DNA from: Sulfurimonas sp.
Lineage (GTDB): Bacteria; Campylobacterota; Campylobacteria; Campylobacterales; Sulfurimonadaceae
Length of the DNA: 13,502 nt
Assembly: GCA_021161305.1 (NCBI GenBank)
Contig: JAGHAW010000128.1
Location: 1-13,502 of the forward strand
Direction of reading: 5' to 3'
Shown one piece after another: positions 1-6,815 of this stretch (position 1 is the first letter of the stretch; each line of letters starts with the position of its first letter). The notes below the pieces were generated by a model that saw only the letters and a list, made by a program, of their open reading frames with translations, was not told where the DNA came from and made no database searches. A program made the translations under genes and the position numbers.

Positions 1-278
1 GCAGTTGGCATATTAGAGATAGTTACTCTTGAGATTTCAGGCAGTTTTTTCAACTCATCAGCTATTTCGTATAGCTCATCTAAAGACTTATCGTTAAAAC
101 CTTTTTTAGAGATGTAAATATTATCCGTTAATCCAAGCTTTGCCGTTACACTGAATAGATTTATACTCTCTTTTGAAAAAAAGACTTCTAAAAAATTTGT
201 AGAGAATTTAATGTGGGAAGAGAAAAATAAAAATATGGCAGATAGAACTAAAAAAATAAAAATATTTAGATATTTCAT
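1..278 (-). CDS. MMPL/RND-family exporter, N-terminal fragment (runs off left edge)
   Basis: Not an isolated small gene: the reading frame is open from the ATG at 278 to the window edge (about 92 residues), so the rest lies to the left. It begins with a short basic start (MKYLN), one strongly hydrophobic segment at about residues 4-21 rich in Phe, Leu and Ile, and then a soluble stretch with the pattern of the first periplasmic domain of RND/MMPL-type exporters. These families start with one membrane helix followed by a large periplasmic loop. The ATG overlaps the TGA of the LolA-like gene (ATGA, 275-278), so the two are translationally coupled. A predicted exporter next to a LolA-like protein is a standard pair in aryl polyene clusters, where it is thought to help move the lipid-like pigment toward the outer membrane. 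The family call rests on a short N-terminus plus context, so it is moderate. Confidence 0.7.
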   Translation of the reverse strand, partial: MKYLNIFIFLVLSAIFLFFSSHIKFSTNFLEVFFSKESINLFSVTAKLGLTDNIYISKKGFNDKSLDELYEIADELKKLPEISRVTISNMPT

Positions 279-751
279 TTCTTTACAATTTCTAGCGTAT
301 CACTGTTTTTCATAAATAATTTAAAACTTATAACCTTGGAATCCTCTGTTTGAACTTGGGCTTTTGGTATCTGGTCTTCTATCTCCCCCTTAAATGAGAG
401 AGTATAAAGACCGCCCTCTTTTTTAACATCAAAATCTCTATTGCTTTTTAACTCTTTAAAGTCATCTATCTTCGTCATTATTGTAATATACTGCTTTGTA
501 TAAAAAAGTGCTTTTCCTTTTAGCCTATATATCTTTCCTGATGAACCTTCTATGCTTATATTTTGATCACTGCTAATAATTTGTTTATATTTTGGCTCAC
601 TATAGGTAATGATAGTTTTATCGCCATCAAAAGATATATTTCCACTCTTTTTAAACTCAGTTGCTGCAGCGTGAACAAACTTATACTCATCAAAGTCATA
701 AGAATCACCAAAGAGAACAACACTTAAGAGTAGAACTAAGAAATATCGCAC
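275..751 (-). CDS. LolA-like periplasmic lipoprotein/lipid carrier protein
   Basis: A 158-residue secreted protein. Residues 1 to about 17 form a signal peptide (basic start MRYF, then a Leu/Val-rich core), without a clear lipobox cysteine. The mature part is beta-rich with alternating polar and hydrophobic residues, as in the open half-barrel of LolA. The segments near residues 45-60 (GDKTIITYSEPKYKQ) and 70-85 (GKIYRLKGKALFY) resemble the early strands of LolA-type carriers. LolA binds acyl chains of lipoproteins in the periplasm. The cluster-borne versions are presumed to carry pigment or lipid to the outer membrane. The start is a GTG at 751 preceded by AAGGA with a 6-base spacer, better than any internal start. 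It overlaps the acyltransferase gene by 16 bases and the exporter by 4. Sequence similarity to canonical LolA is weak; the call relies on length, signal peptide, strand pattern and position. Confidence 0.7.
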   Translation of the reverse strand: MRYFLVLLLSVVLFGDSYDFDEYKFVHAAATEFKKSGNISFDGDKTIITYSEPKYKQIISSDQNISIEGSSGKIYRLKGKALFYTKQYITIMTKIDDFKELKSNRDFDVKKEGGLYTLSFKGEIEDQIPKAQVQTEDSKVISFKLFMKNSDTLEIVKK

Positions 752-1488
752 AGTCTATCCTTCTCTTGTTGCATAATTTTTTGAGCATATTTCAGTAACT
801 CTCTATCATTTATAAAATCTTTAGCATAGATAGGCTCTAACATCTTTACATGCACAACCGTTTTTTTATTTGTTTTAAAACAGAAACTTTTTCTAGGTAG
901 TATCTTTGTAAGCCCCTCTATAACAACGGGAACTATCGGTTTCCCTGTTTTCATAGAAAGCTTAAACGCACCTCTTTTAAAAGGTTCTAAAGCTCTTCCA
1001 ACATGCCGTGTACCCTCTGGAAACAGTATCAAACTTTTATCTTCATTTAACACAGATTCTAGTTCTTTATAAATTCGACTAACTTCATCTAACTTCTTTT
1101 TACCTAAAAATTTCACTCCTACAAGATTTGAAAAGAATGCAACTAGAGGTACTGCATCTAAATTTATCTTTGCCAACATTATATATCTTTTTACAAACAG
1201 AGTTAAAATAGGATAATCAAGTATCGATTGATGAGTGGAGATATATATAGCACTATGAGGTAACTCTTTTGGTATATCAAGCTTTAAAACTATCTTTGGC
1301 ACTAAAATAAAAAAGATTTTGTTGCTTAATGCAAAAGATTTTTGAAAGAACCACTCTAAATCTTTTGTAAAAAAACGAGCAATAATATAAATCAGTGTTG
1401 CAGGAGGGATTAATAAAACTATAAATCCAAAAAAAAGAAAATGGGCAAAACTACCTATTATACATTTTAACAACAAAAACCTTTCCAT
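736..1488 (-). CDS. Lysophospholipid/1-acyl-glycerol-phosphate-type acyltransferase (PlsC family)
   Basis: A 250-residue membrane-associated acyltransferase. A long hydrophobic segment at about residues 10-38 anchors it in the inner membrane. The four blocks of the PlsC/LPLAT family are present: HQSILD (His86 and Asp91 of the catalytic HX4D motif), a middle block around residues 110-130, FPEGTR (156-161, acceptor-phosphate binding), and GKPIVPV (182-188, with the conserved Pro187). Such enzymes move an acyl group from ACP or CoA to a hydroxyl. In aryl polyene clusters the homologue is thought to attach the polyene acyl chain to a lipid or glycolipid acceptor, but its acceptor cannot be read from sequence. 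The gene overlaps the upstream membrane-protein gene by 38 bases. No Shine-Dalgarno precedes the ATG at 1488, while GGAAAGG lies just inside it, so translation may start at a TTG five codons later (1473). Confidence 0.88.
   Translation of the reverse strand: MERFLLLKCIIGSFAHFLFFGFIVLLIPPATLIYIIARFFTKDLEWFFQKSFALSNKIFFILVPKIVLKLDIPKELPHSAIYISTHQSILDYPILTLFVKRYIMLAKINLDAVPLVAFFSNLVGVKFLGKKKLDEVSRIYKELESVLNEDKSLILFPEGTRHVGRALEPFKRGAFKLSMKTGKPIVPVVIEGLTKILPRKSFCFKTNKKTVVHVKMLEPIYAKDFINDRELLKYAQKIMQQEKDRLCDIS
758..762 (-). promoter_or_regulatory. Ribosome binding site selecting the GTG start of the LolA-like gene
   Basis: AAGGA (on the minus strand) lies 6 bases before the GTG at 751, within the end of the acyltransferase gene. 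It is the best Shine-Dalgarno near this start and supports the full signal peptide. Confidence 0.75.
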
Positions 1489-1999
1489 AAATAATTTGTA
1501 TAATCAACGATACAAAAAAGAGTATATACCAACCGACAGAAGTATAAAACGCCCAGATAATATCACTGCTAAAATTAATAACATAGAGATGAATCAGCGT
1601 ATTTACCAACATCACTCCAACCCAATAAGCATCACCTTTTTTTAAAAACTCAACTTCATTATATGTTAATTCTTTTGGATAAAATTTTCTGGTAAATCCA
1701 AGAACCATCTCTTTTTTATGGTAATGAGAATCGATAAAAAGAATTAAAAACAAAGCAGAGAGAGTTACCGGTATATATTTTACCGTCTCAAAAGACGAAA
1801 AGTAATAAGCAACGGACAGTGCTACCAAATATATACTAGGCATCATCATATCTTTATAACTCTCTCTTTTTAAGTATGAATAGATAAAAAATATAATAGC
1901 CATCACTAAATAAACTAAAACAACTGACTTAAACTCAAAGTAGTGCAAAAGCACCACAAAGAGTGGAGCAAAAAGTAAGCCTAAAATATTAGAAATCAT
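1451..1999 (-). CDS. Multi-span inner membrane protein of unknown function (COG4648-like)
   Basis: A 182-residue integral membrane protein with no recognisable catalytic motif. Hydrophobic stretches suggest five to six membrane helices, at about residues 4-20, 25-43, 53-68, 74-90, 123-143 and 148-172. A charged soluble loop lies between about 90 and 122, with the motif FYPKELTYNEVEFLKKGDAYW. That loop and the helix layout resemble the uncharacterised membrane proteins (COG4648 type) that recur in aryl polyene clusters of Gram-negative bacteria; this is a family-level recollection, not a computed match. The start at 1999 has AAAGGG with a 5-base spacer located in the 14-base gap after the ketoreductase stop. 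The 3' end overlaps the acyltransferase gene by 38 bases, which suggests coupled translation and perhaps a joint membrane complex. Confidence 0.65.
   Translation of the reverse strand: MISNILGLLFAPLFVVLLHYFEFKSVVLVYLVMAIIFFIYSYLKRESYKDMMMPSIYLVALSVAYYFSSFETVKYIPVTLSALFLILFIDSHYHKKEMVLGFTRKFYPKELTYNEVEFLKKGDAYWVGVMLVNTLIHLYVINFSSDIIWAFYTSVGWYILFFVSLIIQIIYGKVFVVKMYNR
1480..1486 (-). promoter_or_regulatory. Possible internal ribosome binding site for a TTG start of the PlsC-type gene
   Basis: GGAAAGG is found inside codons 1-3 of the annotated reading frame, 6 bases before the TTG at 1473. The ATG at 1488 has no purine-rich site before it. The true N-terminus may therefore be five residues shorter; the catalytic region is unaffected. 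Confidence 0.4.
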
Positions 2000-2013
2000 A
2001 CCAACCCTTTGTA

Positions 2014-2715
2014 CTATCTTACCATTCCACCGCTTATATTTAGAACTTCACCTGTTACATAAGAGGCTTTATCAGCTAAAAAGAAAACACATTCTGCCAC
2101 ATCTTCAGGCTTTCCAACTCTCTTAAGTGGGATACTTTTTTTCATCTCTTTGAGGTCTAACTCTTTTGTCATCTCCGATTCAATCAGACCAGGAGCTACT
2201 GCATTTACCCGAATCTTATATCTTGCAACTTCAAGAGAGAGTGCTTTTGTAAAAGCAATCATAGCCCCTTTGGCAGCCGAATAGTTTGTCTGTCCTACAT
2301 TTCCAACTAAACCGGAAACTGAAGCAACATTTACAATTGAGCCTTTTTTGTTAGAAATCATATTTTTTATTAAAGCTTTAGTTACATAGTATGTTCCATT
2401 GACAGAAGTATCAATAACATCATTCCAATCAGAATCTTCCATCCAAAAAAAGAGTTTATCTTTTGTAATACCTGCATTATTTACTAAAACATCTACTTCA
2501 AGATTCTCTAATTTTGCATAAACCTCTTCTCTGTTGGATATATCAAAACCGATTGTCTCAGAGTTTTCAAGTTCAGATTTTAGTTCATTCGCCTTAACTT
2601 CTTGACTTCTGTAATGAAGATAAACAAAATAACCATTACTATGAAAATATCTGGCACAAGCCTCACCAATAGCTCCAGTGGAGCCAGTTACTAGAACTTT
2701 TTTACGACTCGGCAT
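2014..2715 (-). CDS. 3-oxoacyl-ACP reductase (FabG-like short-chain dehydrogenase)
   Basis: A 233-residue classical short-chain dehydrogenase that should reduce 3-oxoacyl-ACP to 3-hydroxyacyl-ACP with NADPH in each round of polyene extension. The Rossmann nucleotide motif is TGSTGAIG (10-17), NNAG is at 79-82, the catalytic Ser132 lies in NVASVSG, and Tyr145 and Lys149 form the YxxxK motif (NYSAAKG). The C-terminal ISGG near 227-230 is typical of FabG. Against E. coli FabG, the position of the usual tetrad Asn (in the segment IETNL) is Ser104 (IDTSVNG), with an Asn two residues later; this may be a feature of pigment-cluster reductases. The ATG at 2715 has a strong GGGAGG with a 6-base spacer in the 33-base gap after the lyase gene. 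Cluster position assigns it to pigment rather than housekeeping fatty acid synthesis. Confidence 0.93.
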   Translation of the reverse strand: MPSRKKVLVTGSTGAIGEACARYFHSNGYFVYLHYRSQEVKANELKSELENSETIGFDISNREEVYAKLENLEVDVLVNNAGITKDKLFFWMEDSDWNDVIDTSVNGTYYVTKALIKNMISNKKGSIVNVASVSGLVGNVGQTNYSAAKGAMIAFTKALSLEVARYKIRVNAVAPGLIESEMTKELDLKEMKKSIPLKRVGKPEDVAECVFFLADKASYVTGEVLNISGGMVR

Positions 2716-2721
2716 TTAGTG

Positions 2722-2727
2722 CCTCCC
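2722..2727 (-). promoter_or_regulatory. Strong ribosome binding site of the FabG-like gene
   Basis: GGGAGG with a 6-base spacer to the ATG at 2715, in the longest intergenic gap of the window (33 bases). It suggests independent, efficient translation of the ketoreductase. Confidence 0.8.
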
Positions 2728-2748
2728 TGCATTGAATCTTAATTCTTA

Positions 2749-4263
2749 TCATATAAATTTCCCTGCAACAAGCATTTTATTAACTTCTTTTATATCCAAG
2801 TCTTGTCTTCTATCCTCTTCTAATTTTGGAACTATTTTTCTTACTATATTGTAACATCCCTGAAGATGTTTAGAACACTTGTCATATCCTCTAATATCAA
2901 CAGCTTGCATAATCCCCAAAAAGCCTATACTTAACATATTTGCCAAATCTGGCAACTGTTTAGCAAAATTTCTAGCAGCAGTTGTTCCCATACTAACCTT
3001 ATCTTGATTTAAAGATTCTGTCGGTCTTGAGTATAGTGAAGCTGCATTTGTATTCATAAGAACATCAGCACTAAGTGAACTAAGAGTTACTTGGATAAGT
3101 TTAAAAGCATGATGGGTGGCTTTTTTATTTATCTTTAGACTCTCTCCTAAACCTTTATTAAATTTATGATCTACTAAAAGGGCAAACTCTTTATCTAGTA
3201 TGTCTGCCACATTACCTGCACTGATTCTCATGGTATCCATAGCATGTGCAATGTATCCACCATAAAAGTTACCAGATGTATAAATCTTTCCACCGATATG
3301 ATCTATGAGAGGATTATCATTTACACCATTTATCTCTGTTTTTATCCACTTTTTAGCAACATCCAGATTATCACGGACAACACCAAGTACTTGCGGTGAA
3401 CATCGTATAGAGTATCTATCTTGAATATTTTGCTCTTTTTCTAAGTGAAAGTTTTCATATCTGCTAAAAGCTTTATGTGTTAGTTTTGAATCTATACATT
3501 TTGCATATATATTTGCCGCTGTAGTTATCTGTCCTACAAAAGGTTTACTCTCATGTACAAATGGCTCTAATGGAGTGGTATCACAAAGTAAAACTTCAAA
3601 GATAGCTGCTACAAAACTCTCCATACTCTCCAGGAGAATCTCAAACTCTTTTATAGCTTGAATAGCAATAGAACTCATAGTTGCTGTTCCGTTTATAACA
3701 GCTAGAGCCTCTTTTGCTTTAAATGTATAGGGTGCAATTTCAAGTTCTTTATAAACATCAGCAGTTTTTCTCTCCTCGCCTTTATAGAAAACCTCTCTCT
3801 CCCCTGCTATAACTGCAGCAATATATGATAATGGAGACAAATCACCACTTGCTCCAACTGAACCCTGAGATGGGACTAGTGGGTATATATCGTTATTTAA
3901 AAGAAGCTCAAATCTCTTTAGCAACTCATAACTAACACCACTCTTACCCTTACTAAGGCTAATAAGTCTAACTGTTACCATTATCCTAACTACATCTGTA
4001 CTTAGATATTCACCAACACCAACACCACAAAATCTATATAAATTTTGTTGAAGTTCCTCTGCTTCCTCAAAAGCAGCATAGTTGCTACCTGCCTCACCAT
4101 AGCCAGTTGTAATGCCATAGATAGGCCTTCCATCACTAATCTGTTTTATTAAAAATTCATGTCCTGCATTTATAAAATCTATAAACTCTCTGTCATCACT
4201 TAATTTAATCTTCTCATTATGCATAAATTTTTCATAACTTACTGTATTATTATCAACTATCAT
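2749..4263 (-). CDS. MIO-dependent aromatic amino acid ammonia-lyase (HAL/PAL/TAL family)
   Basis: A 504-residue lyase that deaminates an aromatic amino acid to a trans-arylacrylic acid. The Ala138-Ser139-Gly140 triplet in GSVGASGDLSPLS cyclises to the MIO electrophile. Other active-site residues seen are Tyr49 (IYGITTGYG), Asn191 (INGTATM), Tyr284 and Arg287 (QDRYSIRC), Phe333 (GNFYGG) and Gln420 (LNQDKVSMG). Histidine lyases have Glu at the Gln420 position while PAL and TAL enzymes have Gln, so histidine is unlikely as substrate. The selectivity pair in LQQNLYRFCG is Phe78-Cys79, against His-Leu in Rhodobacter-type tyrosine lyase, Ser-His in histidine lyase and Phe-Leu in plant PAL. Tyr or Phe is therefore the likely substrate, with Phe favoured by that residue. 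The product would be the starter acid of the polyene. AAAGGA overlaps the preceding stop and sits 9 bases from the ATG. Confidence 0.92.
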   Translation of the reverse strand: MIVDNNTVSYEKFMHNEKIKLSDDREFIDFINAGHEFLIKQISDGRPIYGITTGYGEAGSNYAAFEEAEELQQNLYRFCGVGVGEYLSTDVVRIMVTVRLISLSKGKSGVSYELLKRFELLLNNDIYPLVPSQGSVGASGDLSPLSYIAAVIAGEREVFYKGEERKTADVYKELEIAPYTFKAKEALAVINGTATMSSIAIQAIKEFEILLESMESFVAAIFEVLLCDTTPLEPFVHESKPFVGQITTAANIYAKCIDSKLTHKAFSRYENFHLEKEQNIQDRYSIRCSPQVLGVVRDNLDVAKKWIKTEINGVNDNPLIDHIGGKIYTSGNFYGGYIAHAMDTMRISAGNVADILDKEFALLVDHKFNKGLGESLKINKKATHHAFKLIQVTLSSLSADVLMNTNAASLYSRPTESLNQDKVSMGTTAARNFAKQLPDLANMLSIGFLGIMQAVDIRGYDKCSKHLQGCYNIVRKIVPKLEEDRRQDLDIKEVNKMLVAGKFI

Positions 4264-4276
4264 CTCTATAATTCCT

Positions 4277-4924
4277 TTAAAGCTCTACAAGAATTTTATC
4301 TATCCCATCATCATGTATACCAACCACACTCATCAAATCTTGTAGCGAATCTATAATTCCATCTATCTTATGATCTTCTATCTCTTTTGCATCTGTCATA
4401 TCATCTGAAATCTCTACAACAATAGCCACACCAGCTTCAAGATAATCTGTACATCTGTTCACTTCCTCTATATTTTCAATATTTATACACTCCACTGCCA
4501 CACACAAAATCTTCTCTTTTGAAACAAGGGCTTGAAGAGCAGCCGTTTTTAAGGTATCTAGCGAAGTTTTCATACCCGAAGAGACTGTAATTATCTCATC
4601 TCTGTCTTTATGTATCAATGAGTAGTATGACGGTGCTGTATTGTAAACACTATTTTGAAAAGAGGTTGGAGAGAGAAGACCATTTGTAATAACGGCATTT
4701 GCCATTTTTGCAGCCTCTTGGAGTTCACTATAGCAGGTACCATAAACTATTTTTGTACCATTAAAACCGCACTTATCACTTAGATATAGCATCACTTTAG
4801 AGTTTCTTGTTAGACGGCGACGAAGCATCATGCTTGGCACAAGTCTCTTCTCATCCAAATCTTCTATCTTGGTTTTTGCATATATTTTACTTGAACTTAG
4901 AATCTTTAATGCAACTTTTTTCAT
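4277..4924 (-). CDS. Cys-less ketosynthase-like protein, chain-length-factor type (Ketoacyl-synt_2 fold)
   Basis: A 215-residue half-length ketosynthase relative. Residues 55-67 (GTKIVYGTCYSEL), 83-100 (SPTSFQNSVYNTAPSY) and 113-130 (TVSSGMKTSLDTLKTAA) follow the N-terminal thiolase-fold pattern of the beta-ketoacyl synthase chain-length-factor family. Where active ketosynthases have the nucleophilic Cys (TACTSS in the neighbours), this protein has Gly117-Met118, so it cannot carry out decarboxylative condensation. It most likely pairs with ketosynthase B encoded just upstream and shapes the product tunnel. I start it at the ATG at 4924, which forms an ATGA overlap with the ketosynthase stop and has GGAG with a 7-base spacer; a TTG two codons earlier is less likely. 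Partner choice is inference from gene order; the aryl polyene KS:CLF heterodimer (ApeO:ApeC) is the known precedent. Confidence 0.78.
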   Translation of the reverse strand: MKKVALKILSSSKIYAKTKIEDLDEKRLVPSMMLRRRLTRNSKVMLYLSDKCGFNGTKIVYGTCYSELQEAAKMANAVITNGLLSPTSFQNSVYNTAPSYYSLIHKDRDEIITVSSGMKTSLDTLKTAALQALVSKEKILCVAVECINIENIEEVNRCTDYLEAGVAIVVEISDDMTDAKEIEDHKIDGIIDSLQDLMSVVGIHDDGIDKILVEL

Positions 4925-6015
4925 GAACAAACTCCAACCAATATGGATGTATTGTTGCCACCAAATGCAAATGAATTACTGACTATATTTTTAACACCCA
5001 TACTAACACTTTCTGTCGGAATATTTATATTTTTATTTTCTTGATTTTTCAATCCTGTTTGCGGAGGAATCAAAGATTTTTTAATAACCTCACAAGAGAC
5101 AATAGCTTCAACAGCACCGGCAGCTCCAAGAGTATGCCCTGTTATCGCCTTCGTTGAGCTTACATAAACATCGTGATTAAAAAGTTTTTCAATCGCTAAA
5201 GATTCAACCCTGTCATTTGCAGGAGTTGCCGTTCCGTGAGCATTAACATAGTCAATCTCATCAAGAGTCAAACCTGCATCCTCAATAGCTGCCCTCATAG
5301 AACTAATAGCCCCCGTTGCCTCTGGGTCAGGATTCGTCATATGATAAGCATCACTACTTGCCCCAACACCCTTAAGCTCTATAGAGTTATCTGTTTTAAC
5401 ATTTTGGATTAAAAGCATCGCAACTGCTTCAGATACATTCATCCCGTTTCTATCTTTATCAAACGGGGTACATACCCTGTCAGAAAGAACTCCCAAAGCA
5501 CTAAAGCCTAGAACCGTAGAGTAACAAAGTCCATCTGCTCCCACAACTAAAATATTATCATAAGCTTCAACATCTATAAGCCTTTTTGCTAAAAGCAGAG
5601 CATTTGCGCTAGATGTACATGCCGTAGAAAGTGCACGAGTATCATAAAACCCAAACTTTGCACTTAAATGATCTGTTAAAACATTCATGGAGTAACGGTC
5701 TGGGTCTATATTTTTGTAGCTTTTTTGAGAATAAAAAATATCTTCGCACTCCTGCATTCCACCAACAGATGAACCCAAAATCAACAGCGTATTATGGAAA
5801 TTTTCAAGATTTGATTCTTTTAAAACCACTTCCGCAACATCTTCTAAAACATCAAAAATTGTATCATACTCCATCTTACCAAGACCAGCCGTTACATCTT
5901 CAAGATATGATTCATCAATAGTTATAGCAGACTTTTTTGCATAAATTGCTTCCATTAAATCTTGAGTATTTCCAGCATCACACAACAACTCATAACCGTT
6001 TATATAAGCATTCAT
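4921..6015 (-). CDS. Beta-ketoacyl-ACP synthase (FabF-like, ketosynthase B)
   Basis: A 364-residue ketosynthase with the complete Cys-His-His set: Cys133 in STACTSSANALL, His260 in NAHGTATPANDR, His294 in GHTLGAAGAVE, and the glycine-rich FGGNN loop (351-355) near the C-terminus. The gatekeeper region around 181-192 reads CTPFDKDRNGMN, as in FabF and type II PKS ketosynthases. It catalyses decarboxylative condensation of malonyl-ACP with the growing acyl chain in the cytoplasm. It is somewhat shorter than E. coli FabF (about 413 residues), the shortening being mainly in the N-terminal third. It overlaps both neighbours by ATGA junctions and is followed directly by a Cys-less homologue, which suggests a KS:CLF pair. 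The start ATG at 6015 has AAAGAG with a 6-base spacer. Confidence 0.92.
   Translation of the reverse strand: MNAYINGYELLCDAGNTQDLMEAIYAKKSAITIDESYLEDVTAGLGKMEYDTIFDVLEDVAEVVLKESNLENFHNTLLILGSSVGGMQECEDIFYSQKSYKNIDPDRYSMNVLTDHLSAKFGFYDTRALSTACTSSANALLLAKRLIDVEAYDNILVVGADGLCYSTVLGFSALGVLSDRVCTPFDKDRNGMNVSEAVAMLLIQNVKTDNSIELKGVGASSDAYHMTNPDPEATGAISSMRAAIEDAGLTLDEIDYVNAHGTATPANDRVESLAIEKLFNHDVYVSSTKAITGHTLGAAGAVEAIVSCEVIKKSLIPPQTGLKNQENKNINIPTESVSMGVKNIVSNSFAFGGNNTSILVGVCS
4932..4935 (-). promoter_or_regulatory. Ribosome binding site placing the start of the Cys-less ketosynthase-like gene at 4924
   Basis: GGAG with a 7-base spacer to the ATG at 4924, which also forms an ATGA overlap with the upstream stop. 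A TTG at 4930 would be only one base from this site, so it is unlikely to be the start. Confidence 0.7.
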
Positions 6016-6815
6016 CTTAAACTCTTTAATTTTAATATTTTATATCTATCTTCAAAACAATCTACATAAATCAAATCTTCACTCTTCCCTATCGCCTCAT
6101 TGAGTGCGTAACTAGCCATAGTTTCAAACATTTTTGTCTCTTTTTTAAGCTTTAGATTTTCACATCTGACAGAAGCCGATACTTCACCCTCAAAAGACAG
6201 CAACAAAGTTTCAAGCTCCTCCAATGAATAACTCTTCAAATCAAATTCAAGCTCTGCCATAGCATCATCAGAATCTAAAGAAAACTTCTGATAATTTACA
6301 CTACTTACTACTTCGCAATCCTCATCAATCCCTAAAACTCTCTTTATAACTTCATCTGGAGTGTTTACCAAATCTATAGCACATAGTATAGCATTTTTTT
6401 TGGAGTTAGAGATAGAAGCATAGAGAGAAACAAGAGAATTTATATATGTAAAGTTATCTGAAATCTGAAATATATTTTTTCCACTTATACCTAACGATGC
6501 TGCCACATAGTAGCTAGTAGTGTTTCCAAGCAGGTTGATAAAGTCAAAAAGCTTAAGTGGCTGATTCTCCTCATAAATATAAGTATTTGTTCTTTGAACA
6601 ACATCGATATTGCCAATTCCACTTGTTAAATATAGCTCATCATCTTCAGATATATCTACTTTCTCTTTAAGCAGTTGAGCACCATAAACTGCCAAATGAA
6701 TAAACTCATCTTGTCTTCTTGTATCAAGTTTATACTTCTGTTTAAGCACTTTTTTTATCTCAACACTATCATTGTCGCTTCTATATGAACTATAGTTTTT
6801 TATATAAAGCTTCAT
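6012..6815 (-). CDS. Degenerate ketosynthase-like protein without catalytic Cys (putative chain-length factor)
   Basis: A 267-residue protein with weak thiolase-fold similarity. The segment at 91-110 (DFINLLGNTTSYYVAASLGI) matches the ketosynthase stretch that precedes the nucleophile elbow. The next segment, 113-131 (KNIFQISDNFTYINSLVSL), takes the place of TACTSSANALL in the neighbours but has Asn121-Phe122 instead of Cys. The His motifs AHGT and GHTLGA are absent, and the C-terminal half (about 185-267) is acidic and unlike a full ketosynthase. It is therefore expected to be non-catalytic and structural. It lies between two active ketosynthases with ATGA overlaps on both sides, so it probably forms a heterodimer with ketosynthase A encoded immediately upstream. 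An AAAGAG site with a 5-base spacer precedes the ATG at 6815. Fold assignment is by eye and should be treated as probable. Confidence 0.68.
   Translation of the reverse strand: MKLYIKNYSSYRSDNDSVEIKKVLKQKYKLDTRRQDEFIHLAVYGAQLLKEKVDISEDDELYLTSGIGNIDVVQRTNTYIYEENQPLKLFDFINLLGNTTSYYVAASLGISGKNIFQISDNFTYINSLVSLYASISNSKKNAILCAIDLVNTPDEVIKRVLGIDEDCEVVSSVNYQKFSLDSDDAMAELEFDLKSYSLEELETLLLSFEGEVSASVRCENLKLKKETKMFETMASYALNEAIGKSEDLIYVDCFEDRYKILKLKSLR

Noticed and set aside
2749..4263. Histidine ammonia-lyase (hutH) of histidine degradation
   Set aside because: Gln420 replaces the Glu needed for histidine, no other hut genes are near, and the gene lies inside a polyketide pigment operon.
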